The notes: a model not told the origin generated them from the letters alone. Shown: positions 44,842-54,067, counted from the first letter of the stretch. The stretch: DNA of 64,000 nt from Erythrobacter rubeus (GCF_014705715.1 NZ_JACXLC010000001.1:1594457-1658456), one strand, 5' to 3'. Translations and numbers: made by a program.

Positions 44842-45762
44842 TTATTCGGGCGGCATTTCAGGCTGCATTTCAAAAGCGTCAGTCTGGGGGGCTTGGAGCA
44901 CCTCAGGCTCCTGATCCCGTTCTTCGGGGGCCGGGTTAAGTTGCTGGCTCATTTCTTCGCGGCGTTCGCGGAAGCGGCGGATCGCGTCGCGGCGCTCTTC
45001 GGGCGACATTTCTCGCAGCCGCTCAAGGCGACGCCCGACCGGTCGCTGGAAGCGCTCTTCGCGGCGTTCGCGGATGATATCCTGCGGCACCAATTCTTCG
45101 CCGTTTTCTATGCGTTCGCGATATTCCTCGCGGCGCTGCTCCAAACGCTGTTCGCGCGTCGTATCGCGGCGCTCACGGAACTGGTCGAGCCGCTCGCGCA
45201 TCTGCTCTTCCCGTTCGGGTGTTGGCGCGGGGAGGCCCTGCTCGCGCCGGCGTTCTATCGCATCGTCGATAAGGCGATCGACGCGCTCGCGGCGGATATC
45301 GCGGCGCTCCTCGCGGATTTCGTCGACCCGGCGAAACACCTCTTCGAGTTCTTCAGGCGTGTCGACCGGTCCCTCGATTTCGATCCGCGTATCCAGCGCG
45401 CCAGAGGGCAGGCCGGAACCCTGACGCGATGCTGGCACAGCTTCGGGTTCGCTTCTGGTAATCGTGGACCAAACTTCGGCGGGGCTGGGAAGATCGACGC
45501 CGATTCTTTCAAGCACGCCGGTGGCCGCTGCTGCCGTTCCAAGTGCGCCAGCAGCGAGCGCTCCGACCGCCAGGCGCCGCGCACTGCGCCAGCGCGAGCC
45601 AGCCGGGCGGGAAGCAGGAAGCGGCGCCGCACGCCCTTCAGTCGCCGCGATAATCCGGTCTGCGAAGCCCCCGGAAAGGTCGGGTGCGGTATAGGCGCCG
45701 AGCGATCTGCCAAGGGCGCTATCAGGCACGATCGGACCAGCGTTTTTGTCGATATCGCTCAT
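44842..45762 (-). CDS. Single-pass membrane protein with charged helical domain, probable anti-sigma partner
   Basis: A 306-residue protein with a 60-residue cytoplasmic head, one membrane helix (about 63-84) and an unusually charged Glu/Arg-rich outer part from about 125 to 285, predicted as long helices. MSPEERRDAIRRFRERREE repeats the style of periplasmic stress sensors such as CpxP. It overlaps the ECF sigma gene by four bases (ATGA). Position, topology and coupling suggest that it holds or regulates that sigma factor; no known anti-sigma domain was recognised. A Gln/Pro/Met-rich tail ends it. Confidence 0.7.
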   Translation of the reverse strand: MSDIDKNAGPIVPDSALGRSLGAYTAPDLSGGFADRIIAATEGRAAPLPASRPAGSRWRSARRLAVGALAAGALGTAAAATGVLERIGVDLPSPAEVWSTITRSEPEAVPASRQGSGLPSGALDTRIEIEGPVDTPEELEEVFRRVDEIREERRDIRRERVDRLIDDAIERRREQGLPAPTPEREEQMRERLDQFRERRDTTREQRLEQRREEYRERIENGEELVPQDIIRERREERFQRPVGRRLERLREMSPEERRDAIRRFRERREEMSQQLNPAPEERDQEPEVLQAPQTDAFEMQPEMPPE

Positions 45763-46349
45763 GCCGCCCCTCCCTGCGCCTCGTTCGCTTCAAATGCGCT
45801 GCGCAGCGCGGCGCGGGCGCGGAACAGCAGCGATTCGAAGGCCTTGAGCTTCATTTCCAACACTTCGGCTGCCTCGGCATTGGGCAGCTCCTCATAGTAG
45901 GTCAGCACAATGGCGGCGCGCTGGCGTTCGGGCAGTCCCTCCATCAGAGCGCGCGCTGCGAGCATGTCCTCCTCGGCCGCCAGTGCCTCATCCGCAAGGG
46001 GTGCCTCGTCGACGCGCTCGGGAACATCGGCATCGGAAGTGCGCCCTCGCGAGCGCAGCCGGTCGAAGGCAAGGTTCATCGCCACCCGCTTGAGCCAAGG
46101 GCCAAGCTTCATCGCCTCGCCCCGCTGGCCAAGACGCGGAGCATGATCCCACAGACGGAGCATCGCCTCCTGAGCAATATCCTCAGCTTCGTGTGCATCT
46201 CCCGTCATTCTGTACGCAATCCGGTGGAGCAGCGCCGCGTGCATGCCGATAACCTCGCGAAACGCAGCTTCCTCGCGCGCGGCAATCCGCGCGACGAGCG
46301 CCGCGTCTTCGTTTGTGGCATCGGCCTTTGGCGTGCTGCCAATGGTCAT
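45759..46349 (-). CDS. ECF-type RNA polymerase sigma factor
   Basis: A 196-residue sigma-70 family factor with only region 2 (RIAYRMTGDAHEAEDIAQEA, recognition of the -10) and region 4 (LPERQRAAIVLTYYEELPNAE, a helix-turn-helix for the -35). This is the ECF class. A Glu/Ala-rich linker joins them. ATG at 46349 is the chosen start; the frame is open to 46637 opposite the kinase gene. It is coupled to the following charged membrane protein, and a hairpin separates it from the kinase gene. Confidence 0.92.
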   Translation of the reverse strand: MTIGSTPKADATNEDAALVARIAAREEAAFREVIGMHAALLHRIAYRMTGDAHEAEDIAQEAMLRLWDHAPRLGQRGEAMKLGPWLKRVAMNLAFDRLRSRGRTSDADVPERVDEAPLADEALAAEEDMLAARALMEGLPERQRAAIVLTYYEELPNAEAAEVLEMKLKAFESLLFRARAALRSAFEANEAQGGAA

Positions 46350-46394
46350 ACAATCTCGCGCAAAAGCCCCCGTTTGCGTGCTCGATCCGACCTT

Positions 46395-46435
46395 AAAACG
46401 ACGCGGTGGCAAATTCCCTTCGCACCGCGATAAAA
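46395..46435 (-). terminator. Possible terminator between histidine kinase and ECF sigma genes
   Basis: On the minus strand CGCGGTG and CACCGCG form a seven-base stem around a 14-base loop, followed by TCGTTTT. It lies just after the kinase stop. The loop contains GGGAATTT and the right arm runs into CGTCGTTTT, which resemble ECF promoter elements but are too close together for a normal promoter. Confidence 0.4.
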
Positions 46436-46437
46436 AT

Positions 46438-47922
46438 TTATGCGCGCGGCAAGCGCAGTTCGACCAGCAGCCCGCCGAGGTCTTCGCTCTCGTCAAGCTT
46501 GACCCCGCCGCCGTAGATTTCCGCCACATCGCGAACGATGGCAAGGCCCAAACCGGTGCCGGGCTTGCCCGTATCGAGCCGCGCACCGCGATCGAAAATG
46601 CGGGTGCGCTCGCTCGCGGGAATGCCGACGCCGTCATCCTCGATCCAGATCAGGCAATCCTCGCTTTCGGGATCGACATCGACCGTTACGAACACGCTTC
46701 CGCCGCCATATTTCGCTGCGTTCTCAATCACATTGCCGAGGATTTCGTCGAGGTCCTGCCGCTCGATAGCGACCATGCTGTCGCGGCTCCCGGCAATGTC
46801 CAGCCGGCCCTCGGGATAAAGCCTCTCGACCGCGCGCCGCACCGCTTCCGCACTCGCCCGCACATCTGTTCGCGCATGGCCGACCGCGCGCCGCCCGACC
46901 GCCCGCGCTCTGGCGAGATGGTGATCGACGTGCCGCTGCATCGTGCGTGTTTCGCGAAAAACGGCTTCATTGAGATCGGGCGAGCGCGCGGTTGCCGCAT
47001 TGGTGAGGACCGTCAGCGGCGTCTTGAGAGCGTGCGCGAGGTTGCCTGCATGGGTGCGCGCTTCTTCGGCCTGCTTCTCGGAATGTTCGAGAAGACCGTT
47101 CAGCTCCTCCACCAGCGGCTGGACCTCGGTCGGCAGCGGCTCGGTAATGCGGTTTTCGCCGGTCGTTCGCAGTTTTGAGATCGCCGCACGGACACGCCGG
47201 AGCGGTTGCAGGCCGTAGCGAATCTGGAGCAGGGCCATCACCATCAGACCAAGACCGAGCACCGCGAAACTCCACACGAGGATCAGGCGGACCTGCTGGA
47301 TCTGGTAATCCATCTCCTCGGTTGCGCTGGCCACAGCGAAGGTCCAGCGGGTTTCGCTGCCGGGTAGGATGATCGTGCGCTCGGCAATCCGCACCGGTTC
47401 GCCTTCGAATTGGTCCGAATCGTAAAAATGCGCCTGATTATCGAAGTGATCGCCGCTTACCTGCAGCGTGCGGTCCCATAGACTGCGCGACGGCCAGGGG
47501 TCGGATTCGCCGCCGCTGATCTGCCAGTAGAGTCCGCTATTCGGTTCGAGAAAGCGCTGATCGCCGAGGCTTCGGTAGAAATAGACGTCACCGAAAGAGT
47601 CGATCTCAGCAGAGGCGATCATGGCTGTCAGGATATATTCGAGCTGCTCGTCGAAATTCTGCCGGACCTGATTGGTCAATGTCCGATCGAGCGCCAGCCC
47701 GCCTCCGACCAGCAGGACCGTAATCCATACCGCTGCGATAAGGCCCATGCGCCGGGCAAGGCTGCCGCGCCGCGAAGGCGCAAGCGGCGAGCCTGTTGCT
47801 ATCGCTTCATCTTCGCCAGCCGAGCGCCCTGCTGCCTCGCTCGGCGGCGAAGCAGATCCGGACCCCTCGCCCTTATGCTCGGGGCGCGTCTGCGGGGTCG
47901 TCGAGGCTGTAACCGAGGCCAC
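46438..47922 (-). CDS. Membrane sensor histidine kinase
   Basis: A 494-residue two-component kinase. After a hydrophilic Ser/Ala/Pro-rich leader come membrane helices at about 59-77 and 225-245 that flank a periplasmic domain of about 145 residues, then a HAMP region, the phospho-acceptor His in AGNLAHALKTPLTVL and the ATPase core (NVIENAAKYGG, DDGVGIP, GTGLGLAIV). It overlaps the response regulator by 50 bp as written; a later start near residue 17-59 would remove this. The HALKTPLT box places it near the PhoQ/FeuQ-type kinases. Confidence 0.88.
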   Translation of the reverse strand: MASVTASTTPQTRPEHKGEGSGSASPPSEAAGRSAGEDEAIATGSPLAPSRRGSLARRMGLIAAVWITVLLVGGGLALDRTLTNQVRQNFDEQLEYILTAMIASAEIDSFGDVYFYRSLGDQRFLEPNSGLYWQISGGESDPWPSRSLWDRTLQVSGDHFDNQAHFYDSDQFEGEPVRIAERTIILPGSETRWTFAVASATEEMDYQIQQVRLILVWSFAVLGLGLMVMALLQIRYGLQPLRRVRAAISKLRTTGENRITEPLPTEVQPLVEELNGLLEHSEKQAEEARTHAGNLAHALKTPLTVLTNAATARSPDLNEAVFRETRTMQRHVDHHLARARAVGRRAVGHARTDVRASAEAVRRAVERLYPEGRLDIAGSRDSMVAIERQDLDEILGNVIENAAKYGGGSVFVTVDVDPESEDCLIWIEDDGVGIPASERTRIFDRGARLDTGKPGTGLGLAIVRDVAEIYGGGVKLDESEDLGGLLVELRLPRA

Positions 47923-48550
47923 GGATCGTAGTGATTACCTCTGCGCCAAGTTTCTTACGGATACGGGTGACAAAAACCTCGATCGTGTTCGAATCGCGAT
48001 CGAAATCCTGATCGTAGATATGTTCGATCAATTCGGTGCGGCTGACGACCTTGCCCTTGTGATGCATCAGGTAGCTGAGCAGCTTGTATTCCTGCGCCGT
48101 CAGCTTGACCGGCTCACCGTCGAGCGTGACCCGCCCGGACCGCGTGTCCAGCCGGACATTGCCCGCCGTCAGTTCGGAAGAGGTGTTGCCCGAAGCGCGG
48201 CGGATGAGCGCGCGCAGGCGGGCGATCAGCTCTTCGGTCTGGAATGGCTTGGCCAGATAATCGTCGGCGCCCGCATCGAGCCCTGCAACCTTGTCCGACC
48301 AGCTATCGCGCGCGGTCAGGACCAGTACCGGGAAATCGCGGCCTTCCTTGCGCCACATGCCCAGCACCGAAAGCCCATCGATCTCCGGCAGGCCAAGGTC
48401 GAGAACGCAGGCATCGTATTCCTCGGTGCTACCAAGGAAGTGGCCGTCCTCACCATCGGTCGACAGATCGACGGCATATCCGTTCTGTTCGAGTGTCGAT
48501 TTTAGCTGCTGGCCGAGCGTGGGTTCGTCTTCGACAATCAGAATGCGCAT
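47873..48550 (-). CDS. OmpR-family response regulator
   Basis: A 225-residue regulator. The receiver domain has the acidic pair in IVEDEP, the phospho-acceptor Asp in CVLDLGLPEIDG, and a Lys in YLAKPF. A winged-helix DNA-binding domain follows (LTAQEYKLLSYLMHH, EVFVTRIRKKLG, TIRGLGY). It is the cognate partner of the overlapping kinase. Sequence style resembles the FeuP/PhoP subgroup. Its gene follows a PepSY-type periplasmic protein gene by 126 bp. Confidence 0.93.
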   Translation of the reverse strand: MRILIVEDEPTLGQQLKSTLEQNGYAVDLSTDGEDGHFLGSTEEYDACVLDLGLPEIDGLSVLGMWRKEGRDFPVLVLTARDSWSDKVAGLDAGADDYLAKPFQTEELIARLRALIRRASGNTSSELTAGNVRLDTRSGRVTLDGEPVKLTAQEYKLLSYLMHHKGKVVSRTELIEHIYDQDFDRDSNTIEVFVTRIRKKLGAEVITTIRGLGYSLDDPADAPRA

Positions 48551-48676
48551 ATTCCACCAGATAAATTCATAAAAACCGCTGGGTTCGTGCGCTTTTGCAA
48601 GGGGCGCGTCAAGCGATGAGCAGGCGGATCACCGGCTGCTGTCCACCAATGGATGGTTGCTGGCATGGTTTCCAAT

Positions 48677-48997
48677 TCAGCGCGAACGATTGATTATCCG
48701 GCCGCTGCGCGCATCGACATCGACATAGGTGACGCGGCCGTCCTTGATGAACTTCAACCGGTACGCCCGCGCAGTCGCATCATAGGCAGGGCCGAGATAC
48801 TCGCTGCCCTTCATTTGCGGCAGCACGCGCTTTTCGATCTGGCGCAGCGAAAGCTGGTTGCCCGCGCGCATTTCCTTGCGCGCTTCGCCTTGATCGGAGC
48901 GCGACTGCTCCTGGAAAGCGCGTTCAGCCGCGCTCGCCGGGATTGACCCGGCAGAAACAAGCGCGGCAGCAGCAAAAAGGGCCCAAGTCGTTTTCAT
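48677..48997 (-). CDS. Secreted PepSY-like protein
   Basis: A 106-residue secreted protein with a signal peptide ending near ASAAE (residue 24). The mature part has a PepSY-like arrangement: an amphipathic helix (LSLRQIEKRVLPQM) followed by strands GPAYDATARAYRLKF and GRVTYVDVDARSGRII. PepSY proteins next to two-component systems often modulate the sensor; this is inferred from position upstream of the regulator and kinase. Confidence 0.75.
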   Translation of the reverse strand: MKTTWALFAAAALVSAGSIPASAAERAFQEQSRSDQGEARKEMRAGNQLSLRQIEKRVLPQMKGSEYLGPAYDATARAYRLKFIKDGRVTYVDVDARSGRIINRSR

Positions 48998-49059
48998 CGT
49001 GCCTTCATGCCTAGGGATTTTGCGTTGAACAAGCTGTGAATGACAGCGTTGCTGCCAGT

Positions 49060-49812
49060 TCAGCCGTCTTCTTCCTCACCTTCGTCATCGTCGACCATCT
49101 CGTACTTGATGGTGATGCTTACTCCGGTGCTGATCTGACCAGGCTGCACGGGAGCGGCGGTCAACGCAATGGAATTCTCGGCCACGTCGCGCGATACCAT
49201 TTGCGGCATCGGTCCGCGGCCTTGCAGGCTCTCGCTGATTGAGAGCATACGAACGCCGTCATACCCAGCCATGTCGGCATAGGCGGCAGCGCGCTCCGCC
49301 GCGCGTTCGACCGCCCGTTTGCGTGCTTCGGTTTTGGCCGCTTCGTCGTCTTCGATCGAGAAATTCGGCCCGCTGAGGTCGGTCGCGCCCGCCTCGACAA
49401 GCGCGTCGAGAACTTCGCCGGTCTCTTCGATTTCGCGCAATTTCACGCTGACCCGGTTGGCGACCTGATATCCGCGAAATACCTGCCGTTGATTAGTGCG
49501 ATCGTAATCGTAGCGGGCGTTCAGGTTGATGCCGGTCGTCTGGATATCCTTTTCATCTACGCCGAGCGATTTGATGCGATCGATGACGGCCTGCATTCGC
49601 ACCGCGTTCTGGCGCATCGCTTCGACCGCTGTGGGCGCATCGGTCGTGACCCCTGCACCTATCGTCACGATGTCCGGCTCAGTCGTCACACTTTCGAACA
49701 CCGAAAGCTCGATCACCGGCCCATCGGCCTCGATCTCCACAGTTGCAGCGTTAAGGGGCGCATAGGAAACCGCCGCAAGTGACATCGCGGCAGGAATAAG
49801 CAGCTTTTTCAT
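49060..49812 (-). CDS. SIMPL-domain (DUF541) periplasmic protein
   Basis: The 250-residue product from ATG at 49812 has a signal peptide ending near PLNAAT (about residue 23) and a SIMPL domain. Typical elements are VTTEPDIVTIGAGVTT, DEKDIQTTGINLNARYDYD and RVSVKLREIEETGEVLDAL. These proteins occur in the envelopes of many bacteria and are linked to oxidative stress tolerance without a known reaction. An acidic tail (DDDEGEEEDG) ends it. It is divergent from the amidohydrolase gene. Confidence 0.87.
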   Translation of the reverse strand: MKKLLIPAAMSLAAVSYAPLNAATVEIEADGPVIELSVFESVTTEPDIVTIGAGVTTDAPTAVEAMRQNAVRMQAVIDRIKSLGVDEKDIQTTGINLNARYDYDRTNQRQVFRGYQVANRVSVKLREIEETGEVLDALVEAGATDLSGPNFSIEDDEAAKTEARKRAVERAAERAAAYADMAGYDGVRMLSISESLQGRGPMPQMVSRDVAENSIALTAAPVQPGQISTGVSITIKYEMVDDDEGEEEDG

Positions 49813-49925
49813 CGAATTGTCCTCCTTGATCCAATCAATGATCGCGGCTCCCTTTCGATCCTCTGAATGCGGATATGTGCAAACGAGCAGAGCAGCGCTA
49901 TGCAATGCGCAAAGAGGGGAAACAC

Positions 49926-51482
49926 ATGTTCAAACAGCTATTGGCCGCGGCAGCTCTGACCTTCGCTGCACCGGCGCTCGCCCAGCCTCAGATGGAGCGC
50001 GTGCCCGACCGCCCGGCAGGCGAAGGCGAAGGGCCCTTCTCCACCTTGCTGATCCGCGGAGCGACCATGATCGATGGCACCGGCGCCCCACCGGAAGGGC
50101 CGGTCGATATCGTGGTGCGGGACAATCGCATCGCCAGGATCATCCGCGGTGGCGGAGCCGAAATTGCAGCAGACCGCGTGATCGAAGCGAGCGGCATGTT
50201 CGTGCTTCCCGGCTTCATCGACACGCACGGCCACAATGGCGATCCAGCCAAGGCACCGCAGCCCTCCTATGGTTTCAAGCTATGGCTGGCGCACGGCGTC
50301 ACCAGCGTTCGCGGGGTCGGCTTCGGTTCCGGTCCCAACGATCCCTCGATCGATCAGAAGCAGCGTAGCGCAGCCAACACCATCACGGCGCCCCGCCTCT
50401 TCCCCTACACCGTGCCCGGCGCAGTGGGGCCGTTCGGTACGATCGACAGCCCGGAAGAAGGCCGCGAGTGGGTGCGCTGGATCAAATCCAATGGCTATGA
50501 CGGGATCAAGTTCTTCAACAATGAACCGCCCCATATCCTCGGCCCAATCCTCGATGAAGCCGAACAGCAGGGGCTCGGCACGGTCGCCCATCTGGGCCAG
50601 CGGGGCGTCGCGGAGGTCAACGCGCGCAGAGCCGTCGAACTGGGGCTCGATGGCGTCACCCATTTCTACGGCCATTTCGAAAGCCTGCTCGATGGCAGCC
50701 GCCTGCCGAATTATCCGGCGGACTACAATTACCTCGATGAGCAATCACGCTTCGCATGGGTCGCGCGTCTCGCGGATCAGGTGGGCGAGCCGGGAAGCGA
50801 GGGCTGGGACGAATATATCGACCTGCTCATCGAAAACGACGTTACGCTGAGCCCGACCTTCAACATCTATTCGGCGAGCCGCGATGTCATGAGGGCCCGC
50901 AATCTCGACTGGCATGACAAATACACGCTGCCATCGCTGATGCAGTTCTACGCGCCGAGCCTGACCAATCACGGCAGCTATTACCACGATTGGACCAGCG
51001 AAGACGAAACCGCGTGGCGCGGATTCTATCGCAAGTGGTTCGACCTGACTCGCGAATTCAAGGACCGCGGCGGGCGCGTCACGGCCGGGTCCGATCCGGG
51101 CTACATTTACCAGACCTGGGGCTTTGCCTACATCGCCGAGCTTGAGATGCTGCGCGAGGCCGGCCTCACCCCGCTCGAAGTCATTCAGGCGGCGACGATC
51201 AACGGCGCGCGCGAGATCTACGATCCGAAGGGCCAGGAGCCGCCGATCGGCTCGATAAAGGTCGGTAAGCTTGCGGACCTCATCATCGTGCCTGAAAATC
51301 CGCTCGCTAATCTCAAGGTGCTTTACGGCACCGGCCACACGCGCCTCAACCGCGATACCAACCAGCTGGAAACGGTCGGCGGGGTTCGCTGGACGATCAA
51401 GGACGGAATCGTCTTCGATGCACCAGCGCTGCTTGAAGACGTGGCCGCCATGGTCGAAGCACAAAAGGCTGCCCAGCCGTGA
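49926..51482 (+). CDS. Secreted amidohydrolase family protein (imidazolonepropionase-like)
   Basis: A 518-residue metal-dependent hydrolase with a signal peptide (MFKQLLAAAALTFAAPALAQ). The first metal-binding pair is in GFIDTHGHNGD, later ligands are in VAHLGQRG and THFYGH, and the C-terminal Asp is in TAGSDPGY. C-terminal KVGKLADLIIVPENPLANL closes the beta-sandwich typical of this superfamily. Likely substrates are cyclic amides or peptides; none can be named. ATG at 49926 has GAGGGG eight bases upstream. Confidence 0.87.
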   Translation: MFKQLLAAAALTFAAPALAQPQMERVPDRPAGEGEGPFSTLLIRGATMIDGTGAPPEGPVDIVVRDNRIARIIRGGGAEIAADRVIEASGMFVLPGFIDTHGHNGDPAKAPQPSYGFKLWLAHGVTSVRGVGFGSGPNDPSIDQKQRSAANTITAPRLFPYTVPGAVGPFGTIDSPEEGREWVRWIKSNGYDGIKFFNNEPPHILGPILDEAEQQGLGTVAHLGQRGVAEVNARRAVELGLDGVTHFYGHFESLLDGSRLPNYPADYNYLDEQSRFAWVARLADQVGEPGSEGWDEYIDLLIENDVTLSPTFNIYSASRDVMRARNLDWHDKYTLPSLMQFYAPSLTNHGSYYHDWTSEDETAWRGFYRKWFDLTREFKDRGGRVTAGSDPGYIYQTWGFAYIAELEMLREAGLTPLEVIQAATINGAREIYDPKGQEPPIGSIKVGKLADLIIVPENPLANLKVLYGTGHTRLNRDTNQLETVGGVRWTIKDGIVFDAPALLEDVAAMVEAQKAAQP

Positions 51483-51530
51483 CATAGCGGCCTTGCCGAA
51501 GGTCCGCGCAGCGCCTAATTCGCGCGGCCT

Positions 51531-53342
51531 ATGGCGCAACCTCCCATCCTCAGTCTCGAAGGGCTCGGCCTGCAACAGGGCGGCAGGTGGCTGTTCGGCG
51601 GGCCCGACACCGATCCCATCGATCTGCACGTCTTGCCGGGTGATCGGCTCGCGCTGATCGGCCGCAACGGCGCCGGGAAGACAACTCTGCTCAGACTGAT
51701 CGACGACCGGATCGAAATGGACCGCGGCACCCGCCGCGTGAAGCCGGGCACGCGCATAGTGTTTCTCGAGCAAGAGGCCGATTTCAGCGGCTTCGACACG
51801 CTGATGGACTTTGCGTTGGGGGGCGAACATCCCCCGGCTGAATACGAGGTCGAAGCCATTGCCGGGCAGCTCGGCATCGATATGTCCACCGAAGCAGCGA
51901 GCGCCAGCGGTGGTGAGCGCCGCCGCGCTGCGATTGCCCGCGCTTTGGCGCAAGAGCCGGATTTGCTGCTGCTCGACGAACCGACCAACCATCTGGACCT
52001 CAGCGCGATTGATTGGCTCGAAGACTGGCTGACCCGCTACAAGGGCGCATTCATCACGATCAGCCACGACCGGACGTTCCTCAAACGCCTCACCCGCGCA
52101 ACCTTGTGGCTCGACCGCGGAACACTTCGCCGCAAGGAAGTCGGCTTTGGTGGGTATGAGGCCTGGGAGGAGCAGGTCTATGCCGAGGAAGCGCGGGCGG
52201 CTGAAAAGCTCGATGCGAAGCTCAAGATCGAGGCGCACTGGCTCGAACGCGGAGTAACGGCGAGGCGCAAACGCAACCAAGGTCGGCTCGAGAAACTGTA
52301 CCAGATGCGCGCCACGCGCGCTGCGATGATTTCGGACAGCGGCACTGCGAAGCTCAAGCTTGCCAGCGACGAAGACTTCAAATCGAAGTCTGTGATTGTG
52401 GCAGAGAACATCACCAAGAGCTTCGATGACCGCACCATCATCAAGCCGTTCTCGCTCCGCATCCATAACGGCGACCGGATCGGCATCGTCGGCGCGAACG
52501 GCGCTGGCAAGACGACACTGCTCAAGATGCTAACCGGCGAGCTTGCACCCGACAGCGGCACCGTAACCCGTGCGGCCACGCTTTCGGGCGTGATGATCGA
52601 CCAACAGCGCCGCCTGCTCGAAACGAATGCCAGCGTCCGCGATATCCTGGCCGAGGGCGGCGACTGGATCGATGTGCGCGGCAATCGCAAGCATGTGCAG
52701 GCCTATCTCAAGGACTTCCTGTTCGATCCCAAGATCGTCGACACCAAGGTGGGCATCCTTTCGGGCGGTGAACGCTCGCGCCTCCTGCTCGCCCGGGAGT
52801 TCGCGCGCACTGCCAATCTCCTGGTTCTCGACGAGCCGACCAACGATCTCGACCTTGAAACGCTCGACCTTCTGCAGGAAGTGATCGCCGATTTCGACGG
52901 CACCGTCCTTATCGTGAGCCATGACCGCGACTTCCTCGATCGCACGGTTACCCTGACGCTGGGGCTCGACGGCTCGGGTACTGTCGATGTGGTCGCTGGC
53001 GGGTACGAGGACTGGGAGGCGAAACGCAGCCGGCGCGTTGTCGGCAAATCCAAGCCAAGCTCCGCGCCTTCACCAACGCCGGCGCCCTCTCCCGCCCCAG
53101 CTCGTTCCAAGCCGGACAAGCTTTCTTACAAGGACCAGCGCGATTACGAGGTCCTGCCCGCGCGGATCGAGGAGCTGGAAACCGCGATTGCCAAAGGCGA
53201 AGCGATCCTTGCCGATCCCGACCTGTTCCAGGCGGACCCGCAGCGCTTTGCCACGATCTCGAAGGGCCTGGAGAACGCCCGCGCCGAGAAGGACGCCGCC
53301 GAAGAGCGCTGGCTCACCATCGCCGAACAGGTCGAGGGGTGA
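51531..53342 (+). CDS. uup: ABC-F family ATPase, Uup-like
   Basis: A 603-residue soluble protein with two ABC ATPase domains. Walker A motifs are GRNGAGKTTLL and GANGAGKTTLL, and signature motifs SGGERRRAAIARAL and LSGGERSRLLLAREF. A Pro/Ser-rich linker leads to a C-terminal coiled coil of about 80 residues, the mark of Uup rather than EttA. Uup proteins affect ribosome function and the processing of branched DNA. Its TGA overlaps the GTG start of the UDG-family gene. Confidence 0.93.
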   Translation: MAQPPILSLEGLGLQQGGRWLFGGPDTDPIDLHVLPGDRLALIGRNGAGKTTLLRLIDDRIEMDRGTRRVKPGTRIVFLEQEADFSGFDTLMDFALGGEHPPAEYEVEAIAGQLGIDMSTEAASASGGERRRAAIARALAQEPDLLLLDEPTNHLDLSAIDWLEDWLTRYKGAFITISHDRTFLKRLTRATLWLDRGTLRRKEVGFGGYEAWEEQVYAEEARAAEKLDAKLKIEAHWLERGVTARRKRNQGRLEKLYQMRATRAAMISDSGTAKLKLASDEDFKSKSVIVAENITKSFDDRTIIKPFSLRIHNGDRIGIVGANGAGKTTLLKMLTGELAPDSGTVTRAATLSGVMIDQQRRLLETNASVRDILAEGGDWIDVRGNRKHVQAYLKDFLFDPKIVDTKVGILSGGERSRLLLAREFARTANLLVLDEPTNDLDLETLDLLQEVIADFDGTVLIVSHDRDFLDRTVTLTLGLDGSGTVDVVAGGYEDWEAKRSRRVVGKSKPSSAPSPTPAPSPAPARSKPDKLSYKDQRDYEVLPARIEELETAIAKGEAILADPDLFQADPQRFATISKGLENARAEKDAAEERWLTIAEQVEG

Positions 53343-53923
53343 CCCAGCTGCCCGCCGCCGATCTCAAGCGCGAGATCGCGGCCTGCACGCTTTGCGCCGA
53401 GCACCTGCCGCTCGGCCCGCGCCCGGTGGTCCAGTTCTCGCCGCGCTCCCGCATCCTCATCATCGGTCAGGCTCCCGGCACCAAGGTCCACGCGAGCGGT
53501 GTGCCATGGGACGATGACAGCGGACACCGGCTGCGTGGGTGGCTGGGGCTCGACAAGGACGCCTTCTACGATCCCGACCTTGTCGCGATCATGCCGATGG
53601 GGTTCTGCTATCCGGGCAAGGCCAAGGGCGGCGATGCCCCGCCTCGCAAGGAATGCGCGCCGCAATGGCACGGCGCCATCAAGGAGCACTTGCCAGCCGA
53701 CCGGCTGACGCTGCTTGTCGGCTCCTACGCGCAGGCACATTACCTGCCCGAGACCCGCCGGCTGTCGCTGACCGAACGCGTCCGCCGGGGCAGCGAGTTC
53801 GCGCCCTTCCTGCCCCTTCCCCACCCCTCATGGCGGGTGCGCATGTGGATGGCGAGGAACCCCTGGTTCGAGGCCGAGATGCTGCCGCGATTGCGACGGG
53901 CGGTAGCGGCTCGCCTTCCCTGA
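53339..53923 (+). CDS. Uracil-DNA glycosylase family protein
   Basis: A 194-residue protein of the UDG superfamily: IIGQAPGTKVHASG near residue 42 is the uracil-binding A-motif region, and LPHPSWR is the C-terminal catalytic-loop motif. Four cysteines sit as in iron-sulfur UDGs: CTLC near the start, C in GFCYPG and C in KECAPQW. The missing acidic residue after GQAPG leaves activity open. GTG at 53339 overlaps the uup stop (GTGA), so the two are coupled. Confidence 0.85.
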   Translation: MTQLPAADLKREIAACTLCAEHLPLGPRPVVQFSPRSRILIIGQAPGTKVHASGVPWDDDSGHRLRGWLGLDKDAFYDPDLVAIMPMGFCYPGKAKGGDAPPRKECAPQWHGAIKEHLPADRLTLLVGSYAQAHYLPETRRLSLTERVRRGSEFAPFLPLPHPSWRVRMWMARNPWFEAEMLPRLRRAVAARLP

Positions 53924-54067
53924 CGCGGCGTCCCGGCGGGGAGACATGGACCGCATGTTACACGGTCCTGACTGGAAAATTCCCTTTGCCTGCGAGCGCT
54001 GTCCCCGCTTAGCCGCGATCTCGTCATTTTCGCGCGATATGATCCCCCGATTGAAGAGGAGAAACCC

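Noticed and set aside
46396..46425. ECF promoter-like GGGAATTT and CGTCGTTTT before the sigma gene
   Set aside because: The two elements are only about ten bases apart, shorter than the roughly 16-base spacer of ECF promoters, and both lie in a hairpin better read as a terminator.
50745..52466. 573-codon minus-strand ORF
   Set aside because: It is antisense to the amidohydrolase and uup genes, which have clear domains; long antisense frames are frequent in GC-rich DNA.
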